Shown: piece after piece, positions 26,806 to 33,819 of the stretch
Layout of the letters: each line of letters starts with the position of its first letter
Position numbering within the stretch: the first letter of the stretch is position 1
NCBI GenBank assembly: GCA_030527665.1
Contig: JAUNAK010000015.1
Span: 1-43,884 of the forward strand
DNA from: Eubacteriales bacterium
GTDB lineage: Bacteria; Bacillota; Clostridia; Lachnospirales; Lachnospiraceae
DNA: 43,884 bases
Direction of reading: 5' to 3'
Program-made: the position numbers and the translations under genes
Notes under the pieces: model-generated
What the model saw: only the letters and a program-made list of their open reading frames with translations
Told to the model about the DNA's origin: nothing
The model's database searches: none

Positions 26806-28275
26806 ATGGGAAAAGAGAAAAAGAGTGAGATCGAGCGTCTGAATCAGGATGAGTTGAAGAAGATTTTGAAAGAAACACGTCAGAAGCTTGCTTCGCAGCA
26901 GCAGTTGATCAAGGAGAAAAAACTTCCGGTCATTGTTCTGATTGAAGGATGGAGTGCTGCCGGAAAAGGAACACTGATCAGTTATCTGATCCGGGATCTG
27001 GATCCGCGTTTTTTCCAGGTTGTGCCGATGAAAGCACCGACGGAAGAAGAGCTGCGCAAGCCGTTTTTGTGCCGTCATATGGAGAAGATACCTGAAACGG
27101 GAAAATTTTCATTTCTGGATTCCGGCTGGATCGAAGAGACTGTCTTTGATGCCGTTGACGGACGGCTGAATGAGAAGGAACTGCAGCATCGTCTGGATGA
27201 AATTAATGTTTTTGAGAGGCAGCTTGTCGACAATGGCTATCTGGTACTCAAGATTTTTGTCCATGTGACAGAGGAAGAGCAGAGAGCGCGCATCAAGAGG
27301 CTCAGCAGCGACAAAGATACGCAGTGGCGCGTGAATACACGGGATCTGGATGAACTGAAACATCGCAAAAAATACGCAAAGATCTTTGACCGGTGTATCA
27401 GCGAGACGAATTCGCAGAAAGCACCCTGGCATGTGGTGGACGGCATGCAGAAAACAGTGATCGAACTGCAGGTGTGCAAATTGCTGATCGAGGGAATTGA
27501 GTCTGCAATTGCCCGCAATCAGATGCCGGCGGAAATTCCTGTTAATACATTCCCCATGAAAAAAATGCCGAAGCTTGCGGAGGTCGATCTGAACAAGTCG
27601 GTGACGCGCGAGGAGTATGAAGCGGAGCTGAAGCTTGCACAGAAAAAACTGAAGAAGCTCCACAACAAGCTTTATCGAAAAGGGATTCCGGTGATCATTG
27701 CCTATGAAGGATGGGATGCGGCCGGAAAAGGCGGCAATATCAAACGTATGACTAGTGCACTCGATGCAAGAGGATTCACCGTGCATCCGATCGCTTCACC
27801 GGATTCCTATGAGAAAAACAGGATGTTTCTCTGGCGCTTCTGGAAACGTCTTCCGAAGACAGGACACATTGCGATCTTTGACCGAACCTGGTACGGCAGA
27901 GTCATGGTGGAGCGTCTCGAGGGTTTCTGTTCCGAGAACGACTGGCAGAGAGCTTTTAACGAGATGAATGAATTTGAGAAACAGCTTAGCGACTGGGGCG
28001 CTGTCGTGATCAAGTTCTGGATCCATATTGACAAGGAAACGCAGCTGGAGCGGTTTAACGAGCGGCAGAATACCCCGGAGAAGCGCTGGAAGATCACGGA
28101 GGAAGACTGGCGCAATCGCGAAAAATGGGATCTGTACGAGCTGGCTGTCGATGAAATGATCGAGAAGACAAGTACGGAATATGCACCGTGGCATATCATA
28201 TCCTCCAATGACAAACTGTACGCAAGACTGCAGACGATCCGGATCGTGATCGATGCCATCGAGAAAGCTCTTTGA
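26806..28275 (+). CDS. pap: Polyphosphate:AMP phosphotransferase (tandem PPK2 domains)
   Basis: A 489-residue class II PPK2 made of two fused kinase domains, as in bacterial PAP enzymes that make ADP from AMP and polyphosphate. The N-terminal domain has Walker A GWSAAGKGT (48-56) but FLDSGW in place of the usual DRxWY region. The C-terminal domain has Walker A GWDAAGKGG (302-310) and the complete FDRTWYGRVMVERLEG (from Asp359), and is probably the catalytic one. In known two-domain enzymes the C-terminal half carries activity, and the residues here agree. GGGGAAAGGGG serves as ribosome-binding site. It is monocistronic and not obviously tied to the nitrogen genes beyond adenylate balance. Confidence 0.93.
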   Translation: MGKEKKSEIERLNQDELKKILKETRQKLASQQQLIKEKKLPVIVLIEGWSAAGKGTLISYLIRDLDPRFFQVVPMKAPTEEELRKPFLCRHMEKIPETGKFSFLDSGWIEETVFDAVDGRLNEKELQHRLDEINVFERQLVDNGYLVLKIFVHVTEEEQRARIKRLSSDKDTQWRVNTRDLDELKHRKKYAKIFDRCISETNSQKAPWHVVDGMQKTVIELQVCKLLIEGIESAIARNQMPAEIPVNTFPMKKMPKLAEVDLNKSVTREEYEAELKLAQKKLKKLHNKLYRKGIPVIIAYEGWDAAGKGGNIKRMTSALDARGFTVHPIASPDSYEKNRMFLWRFWKRLPKTGHIAIFDRTWYGRVMVERLEGFCSENDWQRAFNEMNEFEKQLSDWGAVVIKFWIHIDKETQLERFNERQNTPEKRWKITEEDWRNREKWDLYELAVDEMIEKTSTEYAPWHIISSNDKLYARLQTIRIVIDAIEKAL

Positions 28276-28354
28276 GACAGGGACGATCTTCCGAGCGAAA
28301 GAGTGCCCAATGCTTAAAAGGAAGCTTCGTGTTGTGAATGTAGTTGGATAGTGT

Positions 28355-28382
28355 TTGAAACATGGGATAAAAATGGTATAAT
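28355..28382 (+). promoter_or_regulatory. Promoter of the toxin-antitoxin pair
   Basis: TTGAAA (28355-28360), a 16-base spacer and TATAAT (28377-28382), about 30 bases before the antitoxin start. Confidence 0.7.
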
Positions 28383-28412
28383 TGCGGTATAGATGCAAGG
28401 AGGTACTATGAT

Positions 28413-28673
28413 ATGCCTAAAATAATACCAATTAAAGAATTGAAAAATACATCCGCTATTTCTGAAATGTGTCATGAATCGAATGAGCCTGTTTTTGTAA
28501 CAAAAAATGGTTACGGAGATATGGTTTTTATGAGTATGGAGACGTATGAGGCCAGAGAAAAAAAATATCAGATCTATCATGACATAGAAGTTTCAGAACA
28601 GCAGATTGCCCAGGGGCAAGTGAAGGATGCAAAAATGGCACTCTCTGAGATGAGGTCAAAATATGGCTTATAA
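28413..28673 (+). CDS. Type II antitoxin, Phd/YefM family
   Basis: An 86-residue antitoxin. The N-terminal half (IIPIKELKNTSAISEMCHES, then PVFVTKNGYGDMVFMSMETY) is the Phd/YefM DNA-binding fold, which normally represses its own promoter. The C-terminal half is charged and helical (EVSEQQIAQGQVKDAKMALSEM), as expected for the toxin-neutralising tail. AAGGAGG is at 28397-28403 and favours the ATG at 28413 over the one at 28408. It overlaps the toxin gene by 11 bases. It probably controls the promoter at 28355-28382. Confidence 0.9.
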   Translation: MPKIIPIKELKNTSAISEMCHESNEPVFVTKNGYGDMVFMSMETYEAREKKYQIYHDIEVSEQQIAQGQVKDAKMALSEMRSKYGL

Positions 28674-28974
28674 TCTGATTATTTCGGAAAAGGCAAATCA
28701 GCATATTGAACAAATTGTAGAGTATATTATGTTTCATCTGCAGAATCCTGAGGCAGCAAAATCTGTGCTGGATGATTTGGAACATACATATCATTTGCTT
28801 GAACAGAATGCAGAATCTTTTCCGTACAGTGAAGATCCCTATCTTGCAGCCAAAGGTTATAGGAAGCTGTCGCTGCAAAAACATGCATATGTAATTCTGT
28901 ATAAAGTTGCTGATAATACAGTGCAGATCTCCGGCGTATTTCATACGCTTCAGGATTATCGTATAAAACTATAG
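28663..28974 (+). CDS. Type II toxin, RelE/ParE superfamily
   Basis: A 103-residue RelE/ParE-fold protein. The N-terminal helices (SEKANQHIEQIVEYIMFHLQ, then AAKSVLDDLEHTYHLLEQ) and the C-terminal beta strands (KGYRKLSLQKHAYVILYKV, VQISGVFHTLQDYRIKL) fit the fold. The pattern Y-R-K-L...Y-V-I-L-Y-K-V is closer to ParE/RelE-type toxins that either cleave mRNA on the ribosome or inhibit gyrase; the target is not predictable here. The start lies inside the antitoxin gene (11-base overlap), implying coupled translation. The gene pair is intact. Confidence 0.88.
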   Translation: MAYNLIISEKANQHIEQIVEYIMFHLQNPEAAKSVLDDLEHTYHLLEQNAESFPYSEDPYLAAKGYRKLSLQKHAYVILYKVADNTVQISGVFHTLQDYRIKL

Positions 28975-29032
28975 TGAGTATTGAATAGCAGGCACTACTT
29001 AAAAATAACTACAGAAAAATCGAAAAAGTCCG

Positions 29033-29061
29033 TTGACAAATGAACTTCACAAGTTTATAGT
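29033..29061 (+). promoter_or_regulatory. Promoter of glnN
   Basis: A perfect TTGACA (29033-29038), a 17-base spacer and TATAGT (29056-29061). The expected start site near 29067 is only a few bases before the AAAGGC-loop hairpin. Confidence 0.85.
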
Positions 29062-29070
29062 ACTCGACAT

Positions 29071-29115
29071 AAGCAAAGGCGCTTTGGATCAGATATCCAA
29101 GGCGCCTCTTTTTTT
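29071..29115 (+). promoter_or_regulatory. glnN leader attenuator: AAAGGC-hexaloop hairpin overlapping an intrinsic terminator
   Basis: Hairpin AAGC (29071-29074), loop AAAGGC, GCTT (29081-29084). It overlaps the terminator arm: AGGCGCTTTGGAT (29077-29089) pairs with ATCCAAGGCGCCT (29095-29107, one T-G wobble), followed by a T run to 29115. The two are mutually exclusive. TAAGCAAA (29070-29077) can also pair with TTTGCTTA (29113-29120). The loop and design match the purF and amt leaders, while the stem bases covary. Confidence 0.7.
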
Positions 29116-29186
29116 GCTTAATAATCTTTGACAGTATTCAAGCAATCCGGATCCAATGCGTAGAATATTACATCGTGAATCTCAAT

Positions 29187-29230
29187 CGGGGATTTAGAAC
29201 TCCATCTATCAGATGATGCAGGTCTCCCCG
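29187..29230 (+). other. Distal glnN leader hairpin domain
   Basis: CGGGGA (29187-29192) pairs with TCCCCG (29225-29230), enclosing CATCT-ATC-AGATG (29203-29215). It lies after the attenuator and 29 bases before the start. I do not recognise a known RNA class. Confidence 0.3.
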
Positions 29231-29259
29231 AGGGAGCTGAACAACAGGAGGAAAGAATT

Positions 29260-31353
29260 ATGACAGTACCTGAAATGTACGGCAGCCTGGTATTCAATGA
29301 CAAGATCATGAGAGAGAAACTTCCGAAAGACGTTTACAAAGCTCTTCGCAAAACCATTGACCGGAATACACACCTGGAGCTGGATGTGGCAAACGCAGTT
29401 GCGGTAGCCATGAAGGAATGGGCCGTGGAACACGGAGCAACCCATTTTACCCACTGGTTCCAGCCGATGACGGGATTTACCGCTGAGAAGCATGACAGCT
29501 TCATTTCACCGACCGGCAGCGGCGAGGTGATCATGGAGTTCTCCGGCAAGGAGCTGGTAAAGGGAGAACCGGATGCATCCAGTTTTCCGTCCGGCGGTCT
29601 CAGAGCTACCTTCGAGGCAAGAGGATATACCGCATGGGATCCTACTTCACCGGCATTCATCAAGGACGGTACTCTTTGCATACCGACAGCCTTCTGCTCC
29701 TACAGCGGCGAGGCGCTGGATAAGAAAACACCGCTGCTTCGTTCCATGGAAGCGTTGAATAAAGAGGCAGTCAAAGTACTGAAGCTTCTGGGCAATACGG
29801 ATGTTACAAGCGTAACAACGACCGTCGGACCGGAGCAGGAATATTTCCTGATCAACAAAGAAGATTATAAGAAGAGACAGGATCTGATCTTCACAGGAAG
29901 AACACTTTTGGGTGCAATGCCTCCGAAGGGACAGGAGATGGAAGATCATTACTTCGGAACACTTCGTCCGAGAGTAGCGGCTTATATGCATGATCTGGAT
30001 GAGGAACTCTGGAAGCTGGGCATTCCGGCCAAGACCAAACATAACGAAGTTGCTCCCTGCCAGCATGAGCTTGCACCGATCTTTGATACAACAAATGTTG
30101 CTGTTGATCACAACCAGCTGACAATGGAAATGATGAAAAAGGTTGCTGACAAGCATGGCTTCGTATGTCTGCTTCATGAGAAACCGTTCGACGGTATCAA
30201 CGGTTCCGGCAAGCATAACAACTGGTCCATGACGACCGATACCGGTCTGAATCTTCTGGATCCGGGAAAAACACCGGCAGAAAACATTCAGTTCCTGGTA
30301 TTCCTTACAGCAGTCATTGCAGCCGTAGATGATTATGCGGATCTGATGCGTCTGTCCGTAGCGACTGCAGGCAATGACCATCGTCTGGGAGCAAACGAAG
30401 CCCCGCCGGCAATCATCTCTATCTTCCTTGGTGATGAGCTTTCAGCCATCATGGATGCCATCGAGAAAGACGAGTTCTTCTCTGCACAGAAGAAAGTGGC
30501 AATGGAGACCGGCGCAATCGTACTTCCGCATTTCTTCAAGGATACGACCGACAGAAACCGTACTTCACCGTTTGCTTTCACCGGAAACAAATTTGAATTC
30601 CGTTCATTGGGATCCTCCCTTTCGGTTGCAGGCCCGAACGTTATTCTGAATACGGCAGTAGCCGAGAAACTTTCCAAAGTATACGAGGATCTGAAAGATG
30701 TTGCTCCGGAGGATCTGAACGAAGCCGTTCATGCACGTATCAAGGAAGCGGTCATTCGTCATAAAAAGGTCATTTTCAACGGCAACGGCTATACCGATGA
30801 ATGGGTAGAAGAAGCAGAGAAGAGAGGTCTGTGCAACTACAAGACCACACCGGATGTCCTTCCGGTATTCATTGCACCGAAGAACATCGAGCTGTTCACG
30901 AAGCACCATATTCTGACAGAGACAGAGATCAATTCCCGTTACGAGATTCTGCTTGAGAACTACTGCAAGAGTCTGCATATCGAAGCTAGAACACTGGCAG
31001 ATATGCTGGGACAGCAGTTCCTTCCGGCTGTGGAGAAGACCATCGATCGTTATGTGACCCTTGCATTGAAGAAGAAACAGCTGTGTGAGACGATCACAAG
31101 CAAGACTGAGAAAAGGTACATCGAAGATCTGTCGCAGGCCTATGATACTCTGTATGATCTGCTGCAGAAACTGACAGCAGATACCGAGCAGGCAGAATCG
31201 ATCGAAGATGTACTTGCGCAGGCAAAATATTATCAGGAAACGATCCTGGCAGAGATGGCAGAGATCCGTACAGCAGCGGACGAAGCCGAGAGAAAAATTC
31301 CGGAAGATCTTCTTCCGTATCCGACCTATTCACAGATGCTGTTTTACGTATAA
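29260..31353 (+). CDS. glnN: Glutamine synthetase type III
   Basis: A 697-residue GSIII, far longer than GSI (about 470) and typical of Bacteroidetes, cyanobacteria and clostridia. It makes glutamine from glutamate, ammonia and ATP. Signatures are the GSIII N-terminus (YGSLVFNDKIMREKLPKDVY), ATHFTHWFQPMTG, GPEQEYFLINKEDY (a metal/glutamate site), NEVAPCQHELAPIF, GSGKHNNWS and RTSPFAFTGNKFEFRSLG, followed by a long helical C-terminal region. AGGAGG lies 10 bases before the ATG. It is transcribed alone behind its own promoter and attenuator, next to amt, so ammonium import and assimilation are side by side. It supplies the amide used by the purF, carA, asnB, pyrG and gltB products. Confidence 0.97.
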   Translation: MTVPEMYGSLVFNDKIMREKLPKDVYKALRKTIDRNTHLELDVANAVAVAMKEWAVEHGATHFTHWFQPMTGFTAEKHDSFISPTGSGEVIMEFSGKELVKGEPDASSFPSGGLRATFEARGYTAWDPTSPAFIKDGTLCIPTAFCSYSGEALDKKTPLLRSMEALNKEAVKVLKLLGNTDVTSVTTTVGPEQEYFLINKEDYKKRQDLIFTGRTLLGAMPPKGQEMEDHYFGTLRPRVAAYMHDLDEELWKLGIPAKTKHNEVAPCQHELAPIFDTTNVAVDHNQLTMEMMKKVADKHGFVCLLHEKPFDGINGSGKHNNWSMTTDTGLNLLDPGKTPAENIQFLVFLTAVIAAVDDYADLMRLSVATAGNDHRLGANEAPPAIISIFLGDELSAIMDAIEKDEFFSAQKKVAMETGAIVLPHFFKDTTDRNRTSPFAFTGNKFEFRSLGSSLSVAGPNVILNTAVAEKLSKVYEDLKDVAPEDLNEAVHARIKEAVIRHKKVIFNGNGYTDEWVEEAEKRGLCNYKTTPDVLPVFIAPKNIELFTKHHILTETEINSRYEILLENYCKSLHIEARTLADMLGQQFLPAVEKTIDRYVTLALKKKQLCETITSKTEKRYIEDLSQAYDTLYDLLQKLTADTEQAESIEDVLAQAKYYQETILAEMAEIRTAADEAERKIPEDLLPYPTYSQMLFYV

Positions 31354-31433
31354 AAAAACGTAAAAACTTCCATTCTGTGTACATATATTCTGTCTTGCAG
31401 CATGATGTATGTACAGACACAGTTCGGAATTTT

Positions 31434-31439
31434 TATAGA
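31434..31439 (+). promoter_or_regulatory. Probable -10 box of amt
   Basis: TATAGA (31434-31439), with no good -35 at the usual distance (TACAGA at 31412-31417 is weak). The start site would be near 31446, immediately before the attenuator hairpin. Confidence 0.45.
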
Positions 31440-31446
31440 TAACTGT

Positions 31447-31487
31447 AAACGCAAAGGCGCGTTTCCCAGACGGGGAACGTGCCTTTT
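31447..31487 (+). promoter_or_regulatory. amt leader attenuator: AAAGGC-hexaloop hairpin overlapping an intrinsic terminator
   Basis: A perfect 6-bp hairpin, AAACGC (31447-31452), loop AAAGGC, GCGTTT (31459-31464). It overlaps the terminator arm GGCGCGTTTCCC (31456-31467), which pairs with GGGGAACGTGCC (31472-31483, with wobbles), followed by TTTT. CGCAAAGG (31450-31457) is also fully complementary to CCTTTGCG (31490-31497), giving a third alternative. Confidence 0.7.
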
Positions 31488-31489
31488 CT

Positions 31490-31544
31490 CCTTTGCGGAA
31501 GTCTTACCTGAGATCCGCAAAGCGAGGTAAGCAGCAATGCTTAC
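31490..31544 (+). other. amt leader: pseudoknot or competing pairings before the start codon
   Basis: CTTTGCGGA (31491-31499) pairs perfectly with TCCGCAAAG (31514-31522). CTTACCT (31503-31509) pairs perfectly with AGGTAAG (31525-31531). The order A-B-A'-B' is an H-type pseudoknot if simultaneous. GTAAGC (31527-31532) can instead pair with GCTTAC (31539-31544). The structure ends 7 bases before AGGAGG. Confidence 0.5.
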
Positions 31545-31564
31545 AAAGTCAGGAGGAAATACTT

Positions 31565-33328
31565 ATGAGCACTGAAATCTTAAGCGCGATCAACGGAGAA
31601 GTCTTTGGGGTCTGGTTCCTCATAGGAGCAGCCCTTGTATTCTGGATGCAGGCCGGTTTTGCAATGGTAGAAGCCGGATTTACCAGAGCCAAGAATACAG
31701 GAAATATTCTGATGAAGAACCTTATGGATTTCTGTATCGGTACCGTAACTTTTATCTTGATTGGCTTCAGCCTTCTCCTCGGAGAAGATATCGTCGGCCT
31801 GATCGGTAAACCCGGATTTGATATTTTTACCAACTATGCAGGCTTTGACTGGTCTAACTTTGTATTCAACCTTGTGTTCTGTGCAACCACCGCAACGATC
31901 GTTTCCGGTGCGATGGCAGAAAGAACCAAGTTTCTTTCCTATTGTATATATTCCGCAATTATTTCCGCTCTGATCTATCCGATCGAAGCACACTGGATCT
32001 GGGGCGGCGGCTGGCTTTCACAGATCGGCTTCCATGATTTTGCAGGTTCCTGTGCCATCCATATGGTCGGTGGTATCTCCGCCATCATCGGAGCAAAGAT
32101 TCTTGGACCGCGAATCGGAAAATTTGAATTTGATGAAAATAATAAACTGAAAAAAGTAAATGCCTTCCCGGGACATAACCTCCCGATCGGCGCACTTGGT
32201 GTATTTATTCTCTGGCTCGGCTGGTACGGATTCAACGGTGCCGCATGTACAAGTGTTGAGCAGCTTGGTTCCGTATTCCTGACAACGACTGTAGCACCGG
32301 CAATTGCAACTGTCGTTTGTATGGTATTCACCTGGGTAAAATACGGAAAACCCGATGTGTCCATGAGTTTGAATGCATCCCTTGCCGGACTGGTAGCAAT
32401 CACAGCTCCCTGTGATGTAACAGATGCCTTCGGTGCCATCGTTATCGGTGCCGTAGCAGGACTTCTGGTCTGCTTCGGCGTATGGTTCCTGGATTATAAG
32501 CTTTGCATCGACGATCCGGTAGGTGCGGTAGCTGTTCATTGTCTCAACGGTATCTGGGGAACACTTGCAGTAGGTCTCTTTGCAACCAATACCGCACCGG
32601 GATATTCCATCGCAGACGGAAACGGCAATGAGCTGGTCGGTCTGTTTTACGGCGGCGGCTTCAAGCTGCTGGGTCTTCAGTTTGCTGGTTTCGCAGCAGT
32701 AGCAGCCTGGACAGCAGTTACCATTACTCTTGCTTTCCTGTTTATTAAAGCTGTAATCGGTCTTCGTGTTACAGAAGAAGAGGAGATCATCGGTCTGGAT
32801 GCCACCGAGCACGGCCTGCCAAGTGCATATGCCGGCTTCAGTATCATGGATATCTCTAACACAATGACCATGGAGATCAATGAGAACACAAGCCTTGGTT
32901 CCGACTATTACGATACGGCAAGTGATGCGAAAAAAGCAGCAGCCGTACCGGTTGTGGACATGCTTCCGAGCAGCGGCATCAGCAAGGTGGTTATCATCGC
33001 AAAACTGTCCCGTTACGATGTACTGAAAAAAGCCATCAACAAACTTGGTGTAACAGGTATGACCGTAACACAGGTAATGGGATGCGGCGTACAGAAAGGT
33101 GCCGGCGAGAGATATCGTGGTGTTGAGATGGATATGACCCTTCAGCCGAAAGTAAAGGTAGAAGTAGTCGTAAGCAAGATCCCGGTAGCATCTGTCATTG
33201 AGGCAGCCAAGAAGGCACTCTATACCGGACATATCGGCGACGGCAAGATCTTCGTATATCCGGTAGAGAAGGTTGTGAAGATCCGTACCGGAGAGGAGGA
33301 CTTCGACGCACTGCAGGATGTGGAGTAA
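31565..33328 (+). CDS. amt: Ammonium transporter fused to a C-terminal PII signalling domain
   Basis: A 587-residue fusion. Residues 1 to about 410 form the Amt channel with 11 expected helices: FWMQAGFAMVEAGFTRAKNT, the conserved GAMAERTKFLSY, HWIWGGGWLS and DFAGSCAIHMVGG, and VHCLNGIWGTLAVGLF. After a linker, residues from about 470 are a PII (GlnK/GlnB) domain: SKVVIIAKLSRYDVLKKAI, GCGVQKGAGERYRGVEMD with the T-loop tyrosine Tyr517, and TGHIGDGKIFVYPVEKVVKI. In most bacteria GlnK is a separate protein that plugs Amt. Covalent fusion supplies the regulator in fixed ratio. The start at 31565 follows AGGAGG; codons further upstream lie in the structured leader. Confidence 0.95.
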   Translation: MSTEILSAINGEVFGVWFLIGAALVFWMQAGFAMVEAGFTRAKNTGNILMKNLMDFCIGTVTFILIGFSLLLGEDIVGLIGKPGFDIFTNYAGFDWSNFVFNLVFCATTATIVSGAMAERTKFLSYCIYSAIISALIYPIEAHWIWGGGWLSQIGFHDFAGSCAIHMVGGISAIIGAKILGPRIGKFEFDENNKLKKVNAFPGHNLPIGALGVFILWLGWYGFNGAACTSVEQLGSVFLTTTVAPAIATVVCMVFTWVKYGKPDVSMSLNASLAGLVAITAPCDVTDAFGAIVIGAVAGLLVCFGVWFLDYKLCIDDPVGAVAVHCLNGIWGTLAVGLFATNTAPGYSIADGNGNELVGLFYGGGFKLLGLQFAGFAAVAAWTAVTITLAFLFIKAVIGLRVTEEEEIIGLDATEHGLPSAYAGFSIMDISNTMTMEINENTSLGSDYYDTASDAKKAAAVPVVDMLPSSGISKVVIIAKLSRYDVLKKAINKLGVTGMTVTQVMGCGVQKGAGERYRGVEMDMTLQPKVKVEVVVSKIPVASVIEAAKKALYTGHIGDGKIFVYPVEKVVKIRTGEEDFDALQDVE

Positions 33329-33381
33329 GCTTTTCGGGAGTGCGAAGCACGGAGCAATCCGATAATCAGGTAGTGATAAAT

Positions 33382-33424
33382 ATCCAGCAATCGGGGAATG
33401 TATGCATTCCCCTGTTTGCTGGAT
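33382..33424 (+). terminator. Hairpin after amt, possible terminator
   Basis: GGGGAATG (33393-33400) pairs with CATTCCCC (33405-33412) around TATG, extended by ATCCAGCAA with TTTGCTGGAT across a 2-base mismatch. It is a stable stem but is followed only by a distant TTTT (about 33432). Confidence 0.5.
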
Positions 33425-33500
33425 TATGGGCATTTTCGAAGTAATTAATACATGAGAAACAGCAACAGGCAGATTCTGTGGATATTGCCAAGCTGTACCC

Positions 33501-33722
33501 GCGATTCAGTGGGAGTGTCCTGCGCACGAAGCCTGCCGAGGCTTGTGTTACGAGATTTGCACCAGGCAGCTGCCACCGAGCGCACTGTTTGAGTGCGTTC
33601 AATATGAAGGTATTTTAGCAGTAATTATTACGCACGAGTTTGTGCGAATGGCAGCGAATAAGCCGTGCGAATCTCGTAACAAACGAGGCTAAGCGAGGAG
33701 CAGGATACTCCCACTGAATCGC
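33501..33722. mobile_element. 222-bp palindromic MITE-like element
   Basis: The ends are long imperfect inverted repeats: GCGATTCAGTGGGAGT (33501-33516) is matched perfectly by ACTCCCACTGAATCGC (33707-33722). Similarity continues inward through TCCTGC and TGTTACGAGATT (33546-33557) against AATCTCGTAACA (33670-33681). Inside are two small hairpins (CGCACT/AGTGCG at 33581-33597, CGCAC/GTGCG at 33631-33646) and the palindrome GGCAGCTGCC (33565-33574). It has no open frame. It fills most of the 491-base gap 33329-33819 before asnB. Confidence 0.6.
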
Positions 33723-33728
33723 AAGAGC

Positions 33729-33786
33729 ATGGAACGCTTTCGTGAAAAATCAGGAACTTTGTTTTAAGAATCTGAAAGTGTTCCAT
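33729..33786 (+). promoter_or_regulatory. asnB leader hairpin
   Basis: ATGGAACGCTTTC (33729-33741) pairs with GAAAGTGTTCCAT (33774-33786), 13 bp with one G-T wobble, around a 32-base AT-rich loop. It ends 33 bases before asnB. No AAAGGC-type attenuator is seen here. It may be an operator, a processed leader, or part of the promoter region. Confidence 0.45.
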
Positions 33787-33819
33787 AGAAAATGAAGAAG
33801 ATAAAAGGAGAAAAATACA

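Noticed and set aside
29071-29115. The glnN leader hairpin as an ordinary terminator of the preceding toxin gene
   Set aside because: A consensus promoter (29033-29061) lies between the toxin gene and the terminator, so the terminator is at the start of the glnN transcript. The AAAGG loop also recurs in two other leaders.
33329-33819. A T-box upstream of asnB
   Set aside because: No T-box consensus (AGGGTGGNACCGCG) or specifier-like stem is seen; the region is taken up by a palindromic element and a simple hairpin.
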